A stretch of DNA of 64,000 bases from Rhodeus uyekii (taxonomy: Eukaryota; Chordata; Actinopteri; Cypriniformes; Acheilognathidae): positions 4,486,501 to 4,550,500 of the forward strand of contig JAWRVZ010000024.1 of the NCBI GenBank assembly GCA_037043235.1, given 5' to 3'. Positions 21,214-32,180 of this stretch are shown piece after piece. The notes beneath the pieces were generated by a model, which was given only the letters and a program-made list of their open reading frames with translations, was not told the DNA's origin and did not search any database. The stretch's first letter is position 1. Every line of letters begins with the position of its first letter. The position numbers and the translations under genes are program-made.

Positions 21214-21304
21214 GGGAGCCGCGAACGAACGAACGCACGGGAGCCGCGAACGAACGAACGCACGGGAGCCGCGAATGAACGAACTCACGGGAGCCGCGAA
21301 CGAA
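21214..21304 (+). repeat. 25-bp minisatellite, about 3.7 copies
   Basis: Units start at 21214, 21239, 21264 and 21289. The unit begins GGGAGCCGCGAACGAACGAA. The first two units are identical over 25 bp, and the third differs at two sites. The last is partial. It contains the tetramer CGAA repeated inside each unit and is much richer in CpG than its surroundings. Confidence 0.9.
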
Positions 21305-21679
21305 AGCAGGGAAATAGGCAGATGATATGAGAATCAGGTGTTCAGTGACCACACACACAAACACACTCAGGCAGAACTAGGAGACAATGAATTCATGAAC
21401 TGTGACGGTTTCTACTTAGAGGTACTGTATGTGTATATTTCACTACATGAACAATAGCGATCACAAATAATTAATGTTAAGAACAGGAGGTAAAAACCTC
21501 TGTAAATCACTTATAAAAGTATGCACTGTGGTGAATGATGCAACCAAACCAAGCTATGCTGAGAGAATAAAGGAGTTAAGGGGTGATAAAGGGGTTGGAA
21601 GCCTGTGACTGTTTTATGAGAGGCAGTGTTTAGGATGCTGAGCATTAGGACTTTTTCCACACAAAAATGCACGTGGGAG

Positions 21680-21772
21680 AGGGAAAAATTTTACACCGAT
21701 TTGACCCTCCATGCTCGTACACCGATTTGCTCGTATACCAAGTCGCTCATAAATCGAGGTATTACTGTATCA
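21680..21772. mobile_element. Fragment of a Tigger-like element
   Basis: The end GAGGTATTACTGTA is preceded by TTGCTCGTATACC and CGCTCATAAATC. This matches the terminal pattern of the element at 38684-39216 (GCTCGTATCTCAAGGCATTACTGTA). Only one end is recognisable. Confidence 0.5.
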
Positions 21773-22338
21773 AAATTTCCAACTATAATGTTTTTATTTT
21801 CATTTGTTCCTCACACAGTCACTATCGTGTGGGTCCAGAAGACTTGAATGATGGAATATGAGTCATATGGACCACTTCAGGGATTTGTTTAGGGCTTGTT
21901 CTAGAGCTTGACAGCCCCTGTCCCGCTCTCTGAAACGAGGATATTCAAAATTCTGTTCCACAGAAGAAAGTCAATCAGGTTTGGAACCACTTGAGGTTCT
22001 GTCTACATTTATTTAACTTCATGTTAAGGTGAATTAGTCCTCAGGGACGCATGTGTGGTGGAGTGTGGAGTTCTTAAGAAAGCACAAATGACCCTGAAGT
22101 ACCCTTATTGCCCACCCCCACCAGCCATGCTAGACCCCCTACTTGAGCTGCTCAAATCATGACACCAGGACTAGAGGGCTGACATTTCAATTACATGCAG
22201 ACGACACACACACACACACACACACAAAAAGAGGCCCTTCCTCATGCTCAGACATGTCACAGGACCAATATAGTTAGACAACACAGACTTTGAGAGGCTT
22301 CGTCACTTTAAATAAATTGTGATTACACATAGGGGAGG

Positions 22339-22700
22339 CAGTGTTGCTCCTTTTGGTCACGTCCGACCAGTGTTGCCATATTGGGCGAATTCCCAACCAA
22401 TTGTGCTCCTTTTGGTCGCGTCCGACCGGAAAAAAATTCATTGGGCTGGTCGATAAAAATTGGGGGGTTTTTTTTATGACAAACCCGCCCAAATTTCATA
22501 TATAAATGCATATAAATTTCATTAAAACAAGCCTATAAATGCATAGAAATTCCACTAACCCCCCCCCTTTGGGCAGGTTGCATAAAAACCTGCCCAAATT
22601 TCATATAAATGCATACAAATTTTATTAAAACAAACTTTACAAACTTTTCTATAGTGTATAGCTATTGACTGGAAATCTTCAGTCCAATCTGGCAACACTG
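22339..22700. mobile_element. Non-autonomous hAT-like element with perfect 8-bp target duplication
   Basis: The ends are CAGTGTTGC (22339) and GCAACACTG (to 22700). The flanks are identical octamers AGGGGAGG at 22331-22338 and 22701-22708. An 8-bp duplication with CAGTG ends is typical of hAT transposons. At 362 bp it has no transposase. A second CAGTGTTGCC starts at 22368, 29 bp inside the left end, and matches the right terminal repeat better than the outermost copy. This shows a local end duplication. GCTCCTTTTGGTC...CGTCCGACC occurs twice, at 22345 and 22404. Confidence 0.85.
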
Positions 22701-23274
22701 AGGGGAGGTTTAGTCAATTTCTTAAAAATAATACCTCCAAAAGGGGCTTTCCGAAGTGATGCCATAAAAAAAAACTTTTTGAGAAGTGAGAATGGAAGTT
22801 TATTTTCTAAATGCATGTGATAGGTCTTACTGTGGACAATTCATCCATCCAACAGTTTGATGTTCTTACCTCTTAATCTAAAATTTATCAAAATTTCATA
22901 ACCGAATCTTCCAGCGAAAATGTTCTGCTGCCCTTTTGGTTTCATTGCTTTGGTTTCCCCTTTGGAAAATGTTCTGCTCCCCTTAGTGCAACCTAAAAAC
23001 ATTTCTTTTAAAAAAAGCAATTGAATGTGTTTTAGAGGTTTTTATTATTTTGTTTTCTTTTTCTATAAAATTACTTTGATTTATTTAAGTGTATCCTAGA
23101 TGCTCTGTAGCACTTTGAGATTACAGAAATATAAAGTGCATTACAAATAAAATGTATTATTATTATTATTGCAGTTTTAAAGTAACCTTTTTTGTGTGCG
23201 TGAATAACATCTAAAGCTAAAGAACCTTTTTCCACTATAAAGAACCTTCTGTATAATTGGAAACCTTTCTGTTC

Positions 23275-23770
23275 AGGTCTGTATTTTAATTTCTGTTTGT
23301 GGGCGTGACTTTCTTTCTTTTCGTAGGAATTTATCAGCTGATGACGTTAATCACACCTGTGCTCACCTGTTGATGACTTGGTTCCGCTATATATCTCAGT
23401 GTTTGAGCTCATTCCCTGTCAGCTTGTTGTTCTCGTCTCACTGTGCTGGTTTCCCCTCATCTAGAGTTTATATTCGTTCTTCTCGGCTCTTTGTGGTTTA
23501 ATTAATTCCCTGTTGGAATTCCTGTCATTCACTGTACCTACCTGGATTATTTCTCTGTGAACATTTACATTTATGCATTTGGCAGACGCTTTTATCCAAA
23601 GCATTCAAGGAACACACAGACATTTTAATCAGTTCTTGCTTTCCCTGGGAATTGAACCCATGAGCTTGGTGTTGCAAGTGCCACGCTCTACTGTTTTAGC
23701 TTAAGGAAAGCTAAATAAACTCTTTAATCGCACTCTTCATTTGGGTTCTGTCTGTTTACGAGTGGGACAC
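23275..23770 (+). mobile_element. Probable degenerate LTR interrupted by a SINE
   Basis: CT-rich, LTR-like sequence with a TATA-like CTATATATCTC (23387-23397) and a downstream AATAAACTC (23713) is split by the SINE at 23571-23718. I could not find matching target duplications, so the ends are approximate and the LTR call is tentative. Confidence 0.35.
23571..23718 (-). mobile_element. tRNA-derived SINE
   Basis: Reverse-oriented copy: TTTATGCATTTGGCAGACGC, TTTTATCCAAAGCATTCAAG (a central deletion), CTTGCTTTCCCTGGGAATTG (complement of the B-box side), and GTGCCACGCTCTACTG (A-box side). Confidence 0.8.
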
Positions 23771-24572
23771 CTTTATTTTTAAGTGCACATTCCTTAAAGT
23801 TGAAAAAGCTATTGCATATTTCCAACATTATTGTTCTTGGAGAAAAAATCCAGGTAAGTTAACATATACTGACCTTTTGTGACAACATGACCCAATAGTG
23901 GGGCAAGTTGGAGCACTTCCTGAAACAAGCAAAATTTACAGTTATCAAACAAAACATCTATTCATTATAGAGACTAGCAAAAATGGGTTTTGCAGTTTTT
24001 TTATACATACAGGGTGTGATTTGCCTCTACTGAAATATTTTTTTATCCCAGTAGAGGATCATATTTTCCACCCTCAAATTCTTAAAAATTCTTGAAAATG
24101 TATAAAAAGTCAAAACATGCAAGTTTAAACTATAAATTCAGAAATGAACTTGCCCTGTCGGCTCTCCCGCTCGTGTGATGACACTGAGCGTTTAAGATGC
24201 CATCCTGGATCCACGGCCTTTTCATAATGTCACAAAGCACAACAGTCACATAATACCGGTAGTCGAATTCAACATAAAAACTGCAGCAAGCCAAATTAAA
24301 GAAAAGTGAAAATGATTCAGAGCAGCATGACAACCAGACCGTCAAAAAAAAAAAAAAAAAAAATAGAAATATTAAAACTGAAAACAGCATTTTTTTTTAA
24401 GCTTACAGTACCTTGTGCTATTGCGTTTTGGGATTATTTTCTATAAACTATGAAACTGAAACTTCCCAATAAGAATTATATTTATAGAAAGCTTGAAATG
24501 TGGCATTTAAATTAACCAAAATTATTTATTCCATATGAAACCAATGAGAGGTACAGGGGCAAAACATGTGTT

Positions 24573-24609
<37 letters not shown>

Positions 24610-24631
24610 ATCTCTCTCTCTCTCTCTCTCT
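24573..24631. repeat. Compound (TA)n(TG)n(TC)n microsatellite
   Basis: TA 24573-24585, TG 24585-24609 and TC 24610-24631 follow one another without interruption. Confidence 0.95.
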
Positions 24632-24829
24632 ATGTTTAAAGAGATATATCTATCTATGTATATAAATACCTTATTCCTATGAGGCTTCCCTCATGGCATG
24701 TGTGTTTTAGATGGGATTTTGTTATGACAGAGGTTGAGGTGTAGACGTGAACTGCGGTGGGATATCGTGTATGCCACAGGGAATGCCAGTGTCATGACCT
24801 TTGAGGGCATGTAGACAAAGGGCTCGTGA

Positions 24830-25291
24830 TACTTTTCTTATCTGACTCGCCATCTGCGGTGGTGTTGAGGGGGGCCGGGGAGTGAAAACAGTTTGACCAT
24901 TAAATCTCCGCCCACGAGTTGAAAGAGCAAAGCGCTAAATGGGTGTTCAGGGAGGAGTTAGAGAGAATCCTTGAATGCACCAACGCAATATTTCATTTCT
25001 AATAGCGTATCTATTGATGAACAGCAGCAGCAGGACGCGAAGCGGGTGAAGTCAGGAAACTGGGCGTTGAAGTTGTAGCAGAGAGTGTTTCTCCCTCAAA
25101 GCTGAGCGGTGGAGAGGGTCTGCTGTGCGCGAGAGATTAGGGCAGCAGTTTGGGGGTCTCTGGAATTTATTAGCTGACGCTTAAAGCTCGTTGTTTTCCC
25201 TTCTGGATTCGGAGCAGATCTACAGGTCCAGCCATTAAATCTCCGGAGCTCAGGACAGCGAAGAGCACGCGTGTTGTTTGGGGTTTTGAGG
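24830..25291 (+). promoter_or_regulatory. Candidate tspan18 promoter and non-coding first exon
   Basis: The sequence becomes GC- and CpG-richer here than in the flanks, and this continues patchily to about 25850. A donor-like GAG|GTGAGG at 25291/25292 could close a first exon beginning somewhere after about 25020. No TATA box is evident. It lies on the same strand as, and 32 kb upstream of, the tspan18 start codon. Long 5' introns with non-coding first exons are known in mammalian TSPAN18. Position and composition support this, but no transcript evidence is available. Confidence 0.35.
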
Positions 25292-25856
25292 TGAGGTTCT
25301 CGGTCAGCTGAACTCCTCTGGTGTTTACATGAATGCATGCAACTTCTCATGGCTGGTCATTGAGATACGACGCTCTTTTTATCGATTCGTTTCATTGAAT
25401 TCAACTCGAAAACAGCGTGTTTTATTTGGAAACGGTGGCATGTGTGGTCACCTCTCACGAACAGATCAACACTCAAATGTATGGTTTGATTTGACAGCGA
25501 TGAGACTCCTTATTGAGACGAGAGGGGTTTCTCGCTTTTTAAGCGGTGTACATTTAAATCTAAATTTAATTCTAAAATAGTGCTTCTCTTTCACTGCAAA
25601 CTAACAGTTTCACCAGTAGGCGCGTGTCACCATCCGATGGTTTCTGTTAAATGTAGTGATTCGAGTAAAGCTCGGGGAAAGTCTGGGTGGGATGAGGGAT
25701 GAAGCTGGCGGCTTTCCCACGGGCTGTGACAGCGGTGCGTCCAGGAGGTCCCGCAGAACTGTAGTTTATCCCACTCAGACGCGCCGGTCAGCAGATGGAG
25801 ACAATCCCGCCGACGGGCATGAGTTCAGTGCCACATTACATCCATCAACCGCGCAT

Positions 25857-25942
25857 CCATCCTTCTATTCATTCATCTATCTATCCATATGTCTGTCTGT
25901 GTCTGCACATCCATTCATCCGTCCGTCCGTCTGTGTCCACAC

Positions 25943-26018
<76 letters not shown>

Positions 26019-26112
26019 TTACACATCCATCCATCTCTCTATCCATCCATCCATCCATCCATCCGTCTGTCTATCTATCATCCATCCATCCATCCATCCA
26101 TCCATCTATTCA
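25857..26112. repeat. Compound tetranucleotide microsatellite
   Basis: Tracts of ATCT (25942-25990), GTCT (25990-26017) and CATC (about 26022-26105) in sequence, with impure CATC/TCTG before them. The long open frames here are low-complexity artefacts. Confidence 0.95.
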
Positions 26113-29078
26113 GCTCAACAGCTAATATATAATGGTTTAACCCTTGTCATTTCTTTTTACAAAATTCCCCAGGCTTAGAAACAATGCTGCACGTTAGACA
26201 TGAATTATGGGGATTTTCCTGAAAAATAAAACCATGTATGAGTGTTATCTTTGGCTATTTTCCAGAAGTAACAAAAACATTGCCGGGTTAGATTAGTGTG
26301 CAATATATAGCTGAATTCTTTTAATCTTTAAATGCTCTTTAACCACCAATGTTAATTTTTGTTGTAGCCTACCTTCAGAGGATTGTTTTTTTTTCAGCCC
26401 CCGTACTATTTAAAAAAAAAAAAGAAGAAAAAAATAATTCGCAGCCTGTCATGTACATCAAATATGGTGATATGTCATGCAATCAAATCTGATCTAATCA
26501 CGAGTCATTGAGAAGAACTTGAAAACCTTTTGAATACGTTCTTGATGCAGGAATTCATGATGCCTTTGAGATATTCTTTCACGGATATTATTTCAAACAA
26601 AGCCCTGCCGTATATCACAAGAAGTTATTGAAAGATTTGCAACCACACATGCCTTAAATCTTACATTCCAACTGTCAAACTTCACGTGCACTGTAACTTT
26701 ATATCCATTAGAGTGTTTTCAGTGAATTTCTCCACCTATTTCTGGACCCTACTTTTGTAGTCTGACATACAGGTTTGCTGCACTTGTTCCACAACGCAGA
26801 CTCAGGCCAGTTTTCAATTAGTCAAGCACTTGTGCGTGAAGATATTGGCTCTGAGGGATCCATTAATGCTGGCCTCGTAGTTGTGGCTTTGTAGTCTAGC
26901 TAAATGATCTCCAAGACTTCACTCACACAACTCAACACAGACTCAGAGGTAAAACTAGAGCCTTAACCTTTACATTCCTCCGAGCCATTGCAAGGTTTTT
27001 GAGAAAAACCTTTAAATCGTGGACACGAGAGACCTAGAAATGAAAGTATAAGTTTTGTCCTATGGAAAACTGACAGATCAATGTGACCCACTTCTTACAT
27101 TTTCATGATGTATTGATAAAGAAAGGAATAGCAGTTATTTACTTTTGAATAAATCATTAATATTCAATATTGTGGTGTTTGGTGATTATGCAATGAAAAT
27201 GAATTATTGCTACATTTCACAAACAACCACAAAGAAACGGCAAGTTACACATTGATTTAAATGGGAACATTTGAAGTAGAAAGTCTGCAAAAGTATTTTA
27301 TTGCAAAACAATCTCCAATAATAAAACCGAATTGTGTACTAAAGAACTAAAGTGGTTGACAGATGCAGATATGGAAGAGGGTGTCTGTTTCGTTCTGCTT
27401 GAGCAGACGCAGAATCGTTCAGTTACTAAAGCTTTAAGCTACTGGAAATGAATCTTTGCTTCTTCGTGGTTGGAAGTCCCTGCTGAGAGCGAGAGGCCTG
27501 TCTCCAGGCTGTAATATTAATATCAGTTGACATGGCGGCAAATGAACTTGTCGTCAGGGCTGGTTTGATCTCATCCGTAGTTGCTCGATCTCTAATCTGT
27601 GCAGGTGATTCATTCCACCCCGAGCTCTCATCCAGCCTCCAGTGAAATGCCCTTATTGACAGCAGAGCTAAGGCCCTGGGAGAAAAGGAGGTCAAGTCAT
27701 CACTTTCTTCCAAGTTTCAGGCATCAGAGCTACACGAGCTGGCAGTTTGTAGTCTGCAGAGGATTTGGAATGAGATAGAGTATCTATTGCCTTAAAAAGA
27801 AAATTGCTTTTCCTCATCATTTGCTGGAGGACTCTCATCTAATGCGTGTGACATGGGGCGCTTCACCCGGTAATGGGTTTTGGGGCCTTGTTGCCTCTGA
27901 GACACATGAAATTTGCAAAGGAGCTGTGTAGATTAATTACCATGAAGATAGAATGGGTGTAGATTCTTCAAAGCATCTGAGGTAAGACCTGCACACTGCA
28001 GAACAATTATGAATGCATAGATGCTTTTTGTCCTAGATGGCTTTGAGAAACTAAAGGATGCAGCTGAGGGCTCCAAAGTTCACTCAAGACAGGGATGTCC
28101 AGCGACCCTGGTAAATAACAGGAGCTCTTTATCAAGAGGAAACAGAGTGCTTGTTTGTGCTTGGCGTAAGAAGGACTAATGCTTATCTATTATTCAGGCA
28201 ATTTCCTTCAATATTAGTGTGCCAGAGAAATAATGAGGTGAAAGTATGCATATAAAAAGCTGGTTCGTACAGATAGCTGAGGGTCTCACAGTCATTATTT
28301 AATCTTTAATCTTGAATAGACTTTGGATGTATAATGAGTTTCTTGTTGTGTAGGGTTTATAGAAGTGTGGTGTGTCTTAAAATGTAATATCACTAAATAT
28401 CTGAATTTTAGTTACGGATATAAAACTTGATAAAGGTACAATGATTAAGCAGGACGTTAATAATAGGAATAGGAAAGTTTGGAGATGAAACCTCCTTAAG
28501 CTGCTTATTAAATTTAGTTATTAATGTGGCTTACTTTCATTGAGAGAGTCTGTATAATGTAGTTTAAGCAGTTGACGCTGGTAGAGGGATTTATTTTTGT
28601 CTTTAACTTGCAAAGAACATCTTGCCTACTTGCTGTTAATGCTTGCTGATAATTCAGCCGAAATCCTTTTAAATTTACTGTAAAAACTTGTAGCCCAAAG
28701 CAGAAATTGTACAAAATACTGTATAAGTGCTGGGTGGACTTGCAAAGTCAGTTACTGATTACAAATTAAATGACAAAAATTGTAGTTTGTAGCAGAATCC
28801 ATTACATTACACATTTAAAGTAATGTAATCAGACTACTTTAGATTTGAATATGATAATCTTGTGCTCTAGTGATATAAAAATATAAAGAGAAAGAAAATG
28901 TTCCATTCTTTATTAACAACATAAAGCGCATTAAATATTGCATTACGTTATGATGGAGTTTAATGAAAAGCTATTAAGTGATTAAATCAATAATGTTTTA
29001 AAGTCAAAATGAAATGCACAAAAAATAGATATATACACATACACATTACAGCACACAAATATGATATTAACTGGGAAT

Positions 29079-29080
<2 letters not shown>
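26113..29080. other. Probable tspan18 5' intron or intergenic sequence
   Basis: No exon, RNA gene or delimited repeat was recognised. If the first-exon call near 25.3 kb is right, this is intron 1. Confidence 0.35.

Positions 29081-29155
<75 letters not shown>
29081..29155. repeat. Compound (TC)n(TA)n microsatellite
   Basis: TC repeats 29081-29116 pass directly into TA repeats 29116-29155. Confidence 0.95.
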
Positions 29156-29160
<5 letters not shown>

Positions 29161-29283
29161 GGGTATTTATTTACTCTTCATTTTTCATACTTTTTCAGGA
29201 GTGATAATTGAGTCTGAAGTTGCTATAATTTTTTTTTGCACAACAAAATTCATGTCAAAATAAAATCTTTGTATTAATCTTGG

Positions 29284-29611
29284 TGTCACAGTCTCGTCGC
29301 GTCTGTCACATACGGGTTCCTTTATGTATCTTCCAGGTCCTGCACGCTCCAGTCTTTGTCTAATCACTGCCCAAGTCTCGTCAGCTGTTCATAATCCCAT
29401 GTTTGTCTATAAATGCCCTCCTGTGTTTCCATGTCTTTGTCTCTTGTTAACGTTACGTCGTGGAAGTTGCTTGTGTGTGAATGTCATTTTCCGTGTTCCC
29501 TAGCTTCCTAAGTGCCGTTTTCAGTTTGTTAAAAGTCTTTTGTTTCCGAGTTTTCAATATAGAGTGTTTTCAGTTTGGATCCGACGTTCGCACGCGCCAC
29601 GCTAGCTAACA
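29284..29611 (+). mobile_element. Solo LTR with perfect 5-bp target duplication
   Basis: A 328-bp segment begins TGTCACAGTCTCG and ends GCTAGCTAACA. The flanks are identical pentamers CTTGG at 29279-29283 and 29612-29616. A TATA box CTATAAATG lies at about 29407-29415, which fixes the + orientation. No internal retroviral-type sequence is present, so this is the product of LTR-LTR recombination. Its start TGTCAC resembles the sushi-type LTR at 14576-14940 but the rest differs. Confidence 0.82.
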
Positions 29612-29616
29612 CTTGG

Positions 29617-31580
29617 AGTGTAAATGCAGACAAATAGACTTACCACTTATTCTTACAACTTAAAAAAAAAACTACAAAAGCACTGTACTGTATTGTTTTG
29701 TTGAATATAAAATTGATTTTTACTATAAATGCCATGGTTTTTCATTCTTGCAAAAATATTTTTTACAGTATGCTACAGTAAAATGACATGTATGGCTCTG
29801 TTGACTGTAATACTGTTTTATTGTAAGGGAATTTACAGTTAATTGATCACCAGTTTTTAGCATTTAAAAAAAAAATACTGTGCTTGTAACAAGGCATTTT
29901 TTGTGGTAATTAATATTTTGGTTTAATTACTCAAAAACCATGGACCGTTAATACTAACTATTGCTCTTTTTATGACATTTTTTGTGTCTTAAACGGAGGC
30001 AATTGTTTCTCCCTTTGACACAGTTAAGCTCCTCACTACTCCTGACTCAGGCATATTTGCTGTGCTTCTGATCTCACTCTTTTTTTTTCTTTCTCATTCC
30101 AGTAGAAGTTTTTCCCTGTAGTCCCCTCCTCTGGGTTTTTGGTTTTGGTAACAGTTCTGCGGTCGCTCCTGTGTATTCAAGTGCACATAGCAAACTCAGA
30201 AACCATTACTCTACAGACAGACATTCTTTAGTGAAAGGGTTTGGTAGGATTTAGTGTGTCTCGGTGTTCAGTGGTGTTTAGAGGCTCACTGCAGTTTTTA
30301 TCCTCTTTTGAGATGATCAAGAAACGCGTTGGTCTTTAAATGCCACCCACACATACATGTACATTAGCTTCTGTTCACACAAACATACACTCACATCAGA
30401 GTGGAATGAGCACAGCTGGATCAAGTCCATTAGCTCAGTGTTTAAGGTCTTTGCTCTGTATTACAATTTTAATTAAAGGGCTGTTCTGTTTAGGATTGGC
30501 TTGAATTCTGGACATTGTTCTAATGACCTGTGATTTATATACCTCGAGCTGAATGACGCTTACAGGTATAAAGTGTTTCTGTATTTGGAGACGGTGGTTT
30601 AACGCAAGAACTTGCATGATATTTTGTGCTAAGCACTAAAGTTTTCCCTCCTCAATATGCTGAGATAAGCTGTTCTTACAATACAAACATGATGATGAGT
30701 GCTCAATATGAACCATTTAGACATAAATGTTGTTTTTCCCCTAGATTTTATCACCTTTATGCATTATGCATCAGTGCACCATATTAATATGCTTCTGCAT
30801 AACTTAAATGTTTCTCATCTCATGTAAATAACCTCATGTAATTTCACAAAATATTAGGTTGATGCAAAACAACAGCTAACAATACAAGCCTAATAGAAAG
30901 GGTAAAACAGACTTGCTACGTGTATCAAATATTTGGACACTCAAACTCATTCTTTCTTGTTTAGTTCGCATATTTATATAGCATATTAAAAATAACCAAT
31001 ATATTGGCCAATTTTCATATAATTTGAGAGCCTGATTACAAAAACAAAAGTCTCTCAATTAAAAGCACAAAAGCACACAATTATAATGTTCTCATTATAG
31101 TTTTAATGTAGTTTATATGACAGACTAGCACTGCACATGTCGCACTTAACAGTATTTTTCATTAGCTTAAGTGATTCCATTTACAATCCAAGCATTTCAA
31201 ATCAACCGTAATAGTGAACAGTGAAGGAAATAATCCATCATTTATATTTTATTTATATTCTATACATTTGGACATCGGGCCAAAAGGGATAATATTAAAA
31301 ATGAACATATGGGTGCCGATATAGCGTGCATCGCTAGCGAATTATCAGGAACTGCTAATCCCTCTTTAATAAACTTCTTCATGTTGCCGCCGACACTCGC
31401 TGACTCCACTCCTATTGGTTGTCGCTCCCAAAAGTTGCTCATCATTTGCATAAAGTTAAACATATCTCATCTTTGTCACGTTGCTGGACACATCTACATC
31501 CTGCCTCCAACGGTCACTGTCGCTCCTGCCACCGGAAATCAGCAGCTGAAATTGCGTCCGAACATGTGACTGGTTGTGTA
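29617..31580. other. Sequence without recognised features
   Basis: AT-rich with no exon or delimited element seen. Confidence 0.35.
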
Positions 31581-32180
31581 TATTTTCCCGCATATAACCC
31601 GCGGGTTATACCAGATTTTACAAGCCCTGCAGGGGTGCGGGTCATATAAGGGTGCGGGCTAGATCACAATTTTTTGCGCGCAATAATATTTCTATATATT
31701 TGTCACGTCCCTGAGGACGTAAGGTTTTTTTGCGGTATTTTCTTTCTGTGTTTCTTTCTTGCGAGGTTTGTTGTCTCTGGCGCTTGTACTGTCACTCTGA
31801 CAGCTGGCGCTGATAGGCTGTCTGACCTGTCAATCATGCAAGAAGACGTGATTGGCTGTGCTGCATGAGGGCGGGGTCTTCTCATCTCATCCGATGATCA
31901 ACGCCTGTAGAATCGCTTCTTAAGGGACGAGCTGCTGCACAGCGGGAGACACTGCTCTTTCTTTTTCTTCTGATTCTGGCTTGTGTTTGTTTTCTTATTG
32001 TGTGAATTTCGCGCACAAGCACTGTGTACCGAGCCTGAACAGTTATGATAATTGACGTCATGTGAGCAACATTCGAAATTCGAAATGTGAACTTTTCGAA
32101 AAGTTCGTCAATCTGTGGGCACGGGCTATATGCGGGTGCGGATTATCTGCGCCTGCGGGTTATATGCGTTAAAATGCGGT
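31581..32180. mobile_element. Inverted-repeat element, family X, copy 1
   Basis: The left end TATTTTCCCGCATATAACCC mirrors the right end GGGTTATATGCGTTAAAATG. Subterminal variants of GTGCGGGTTATAT occur in both orientations, and the copies at 40434-40847 and 55900-56555 have the same architecture. No transposase is present. This 600-bp copy has a central core (31787-31898) nearly identical in all three. The superfamily is unresolved, and target duplications are not clear. Confidence 0.85.
31787..31898 (+). promoter_or_regulatory. Conserved promoter-like core of family X, copy 1
   Basis: Contains ATGCAAG (octamer-like), GACGTGATTGG (ATF/CRE half-site beside an inverted CCAAT box) and GGGCGGGG (GC box). 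It differs from copy 2 at two sites and from copy 3 at three over about 111 bp, whereas the flanks differ much more. The function is inferred. Confidence 0.4.

Noticed and set aside
24337..24390. Phenylalanine-rich - strand frame
   Set aside because: Translation of a poly(A) run.
25656..26178. Open frames of up to 158 codons rich in Ser/Ile/Tyr/Leu/His/Pro
   Set aside because: They simply translate the tetranucleotide microsatellite.
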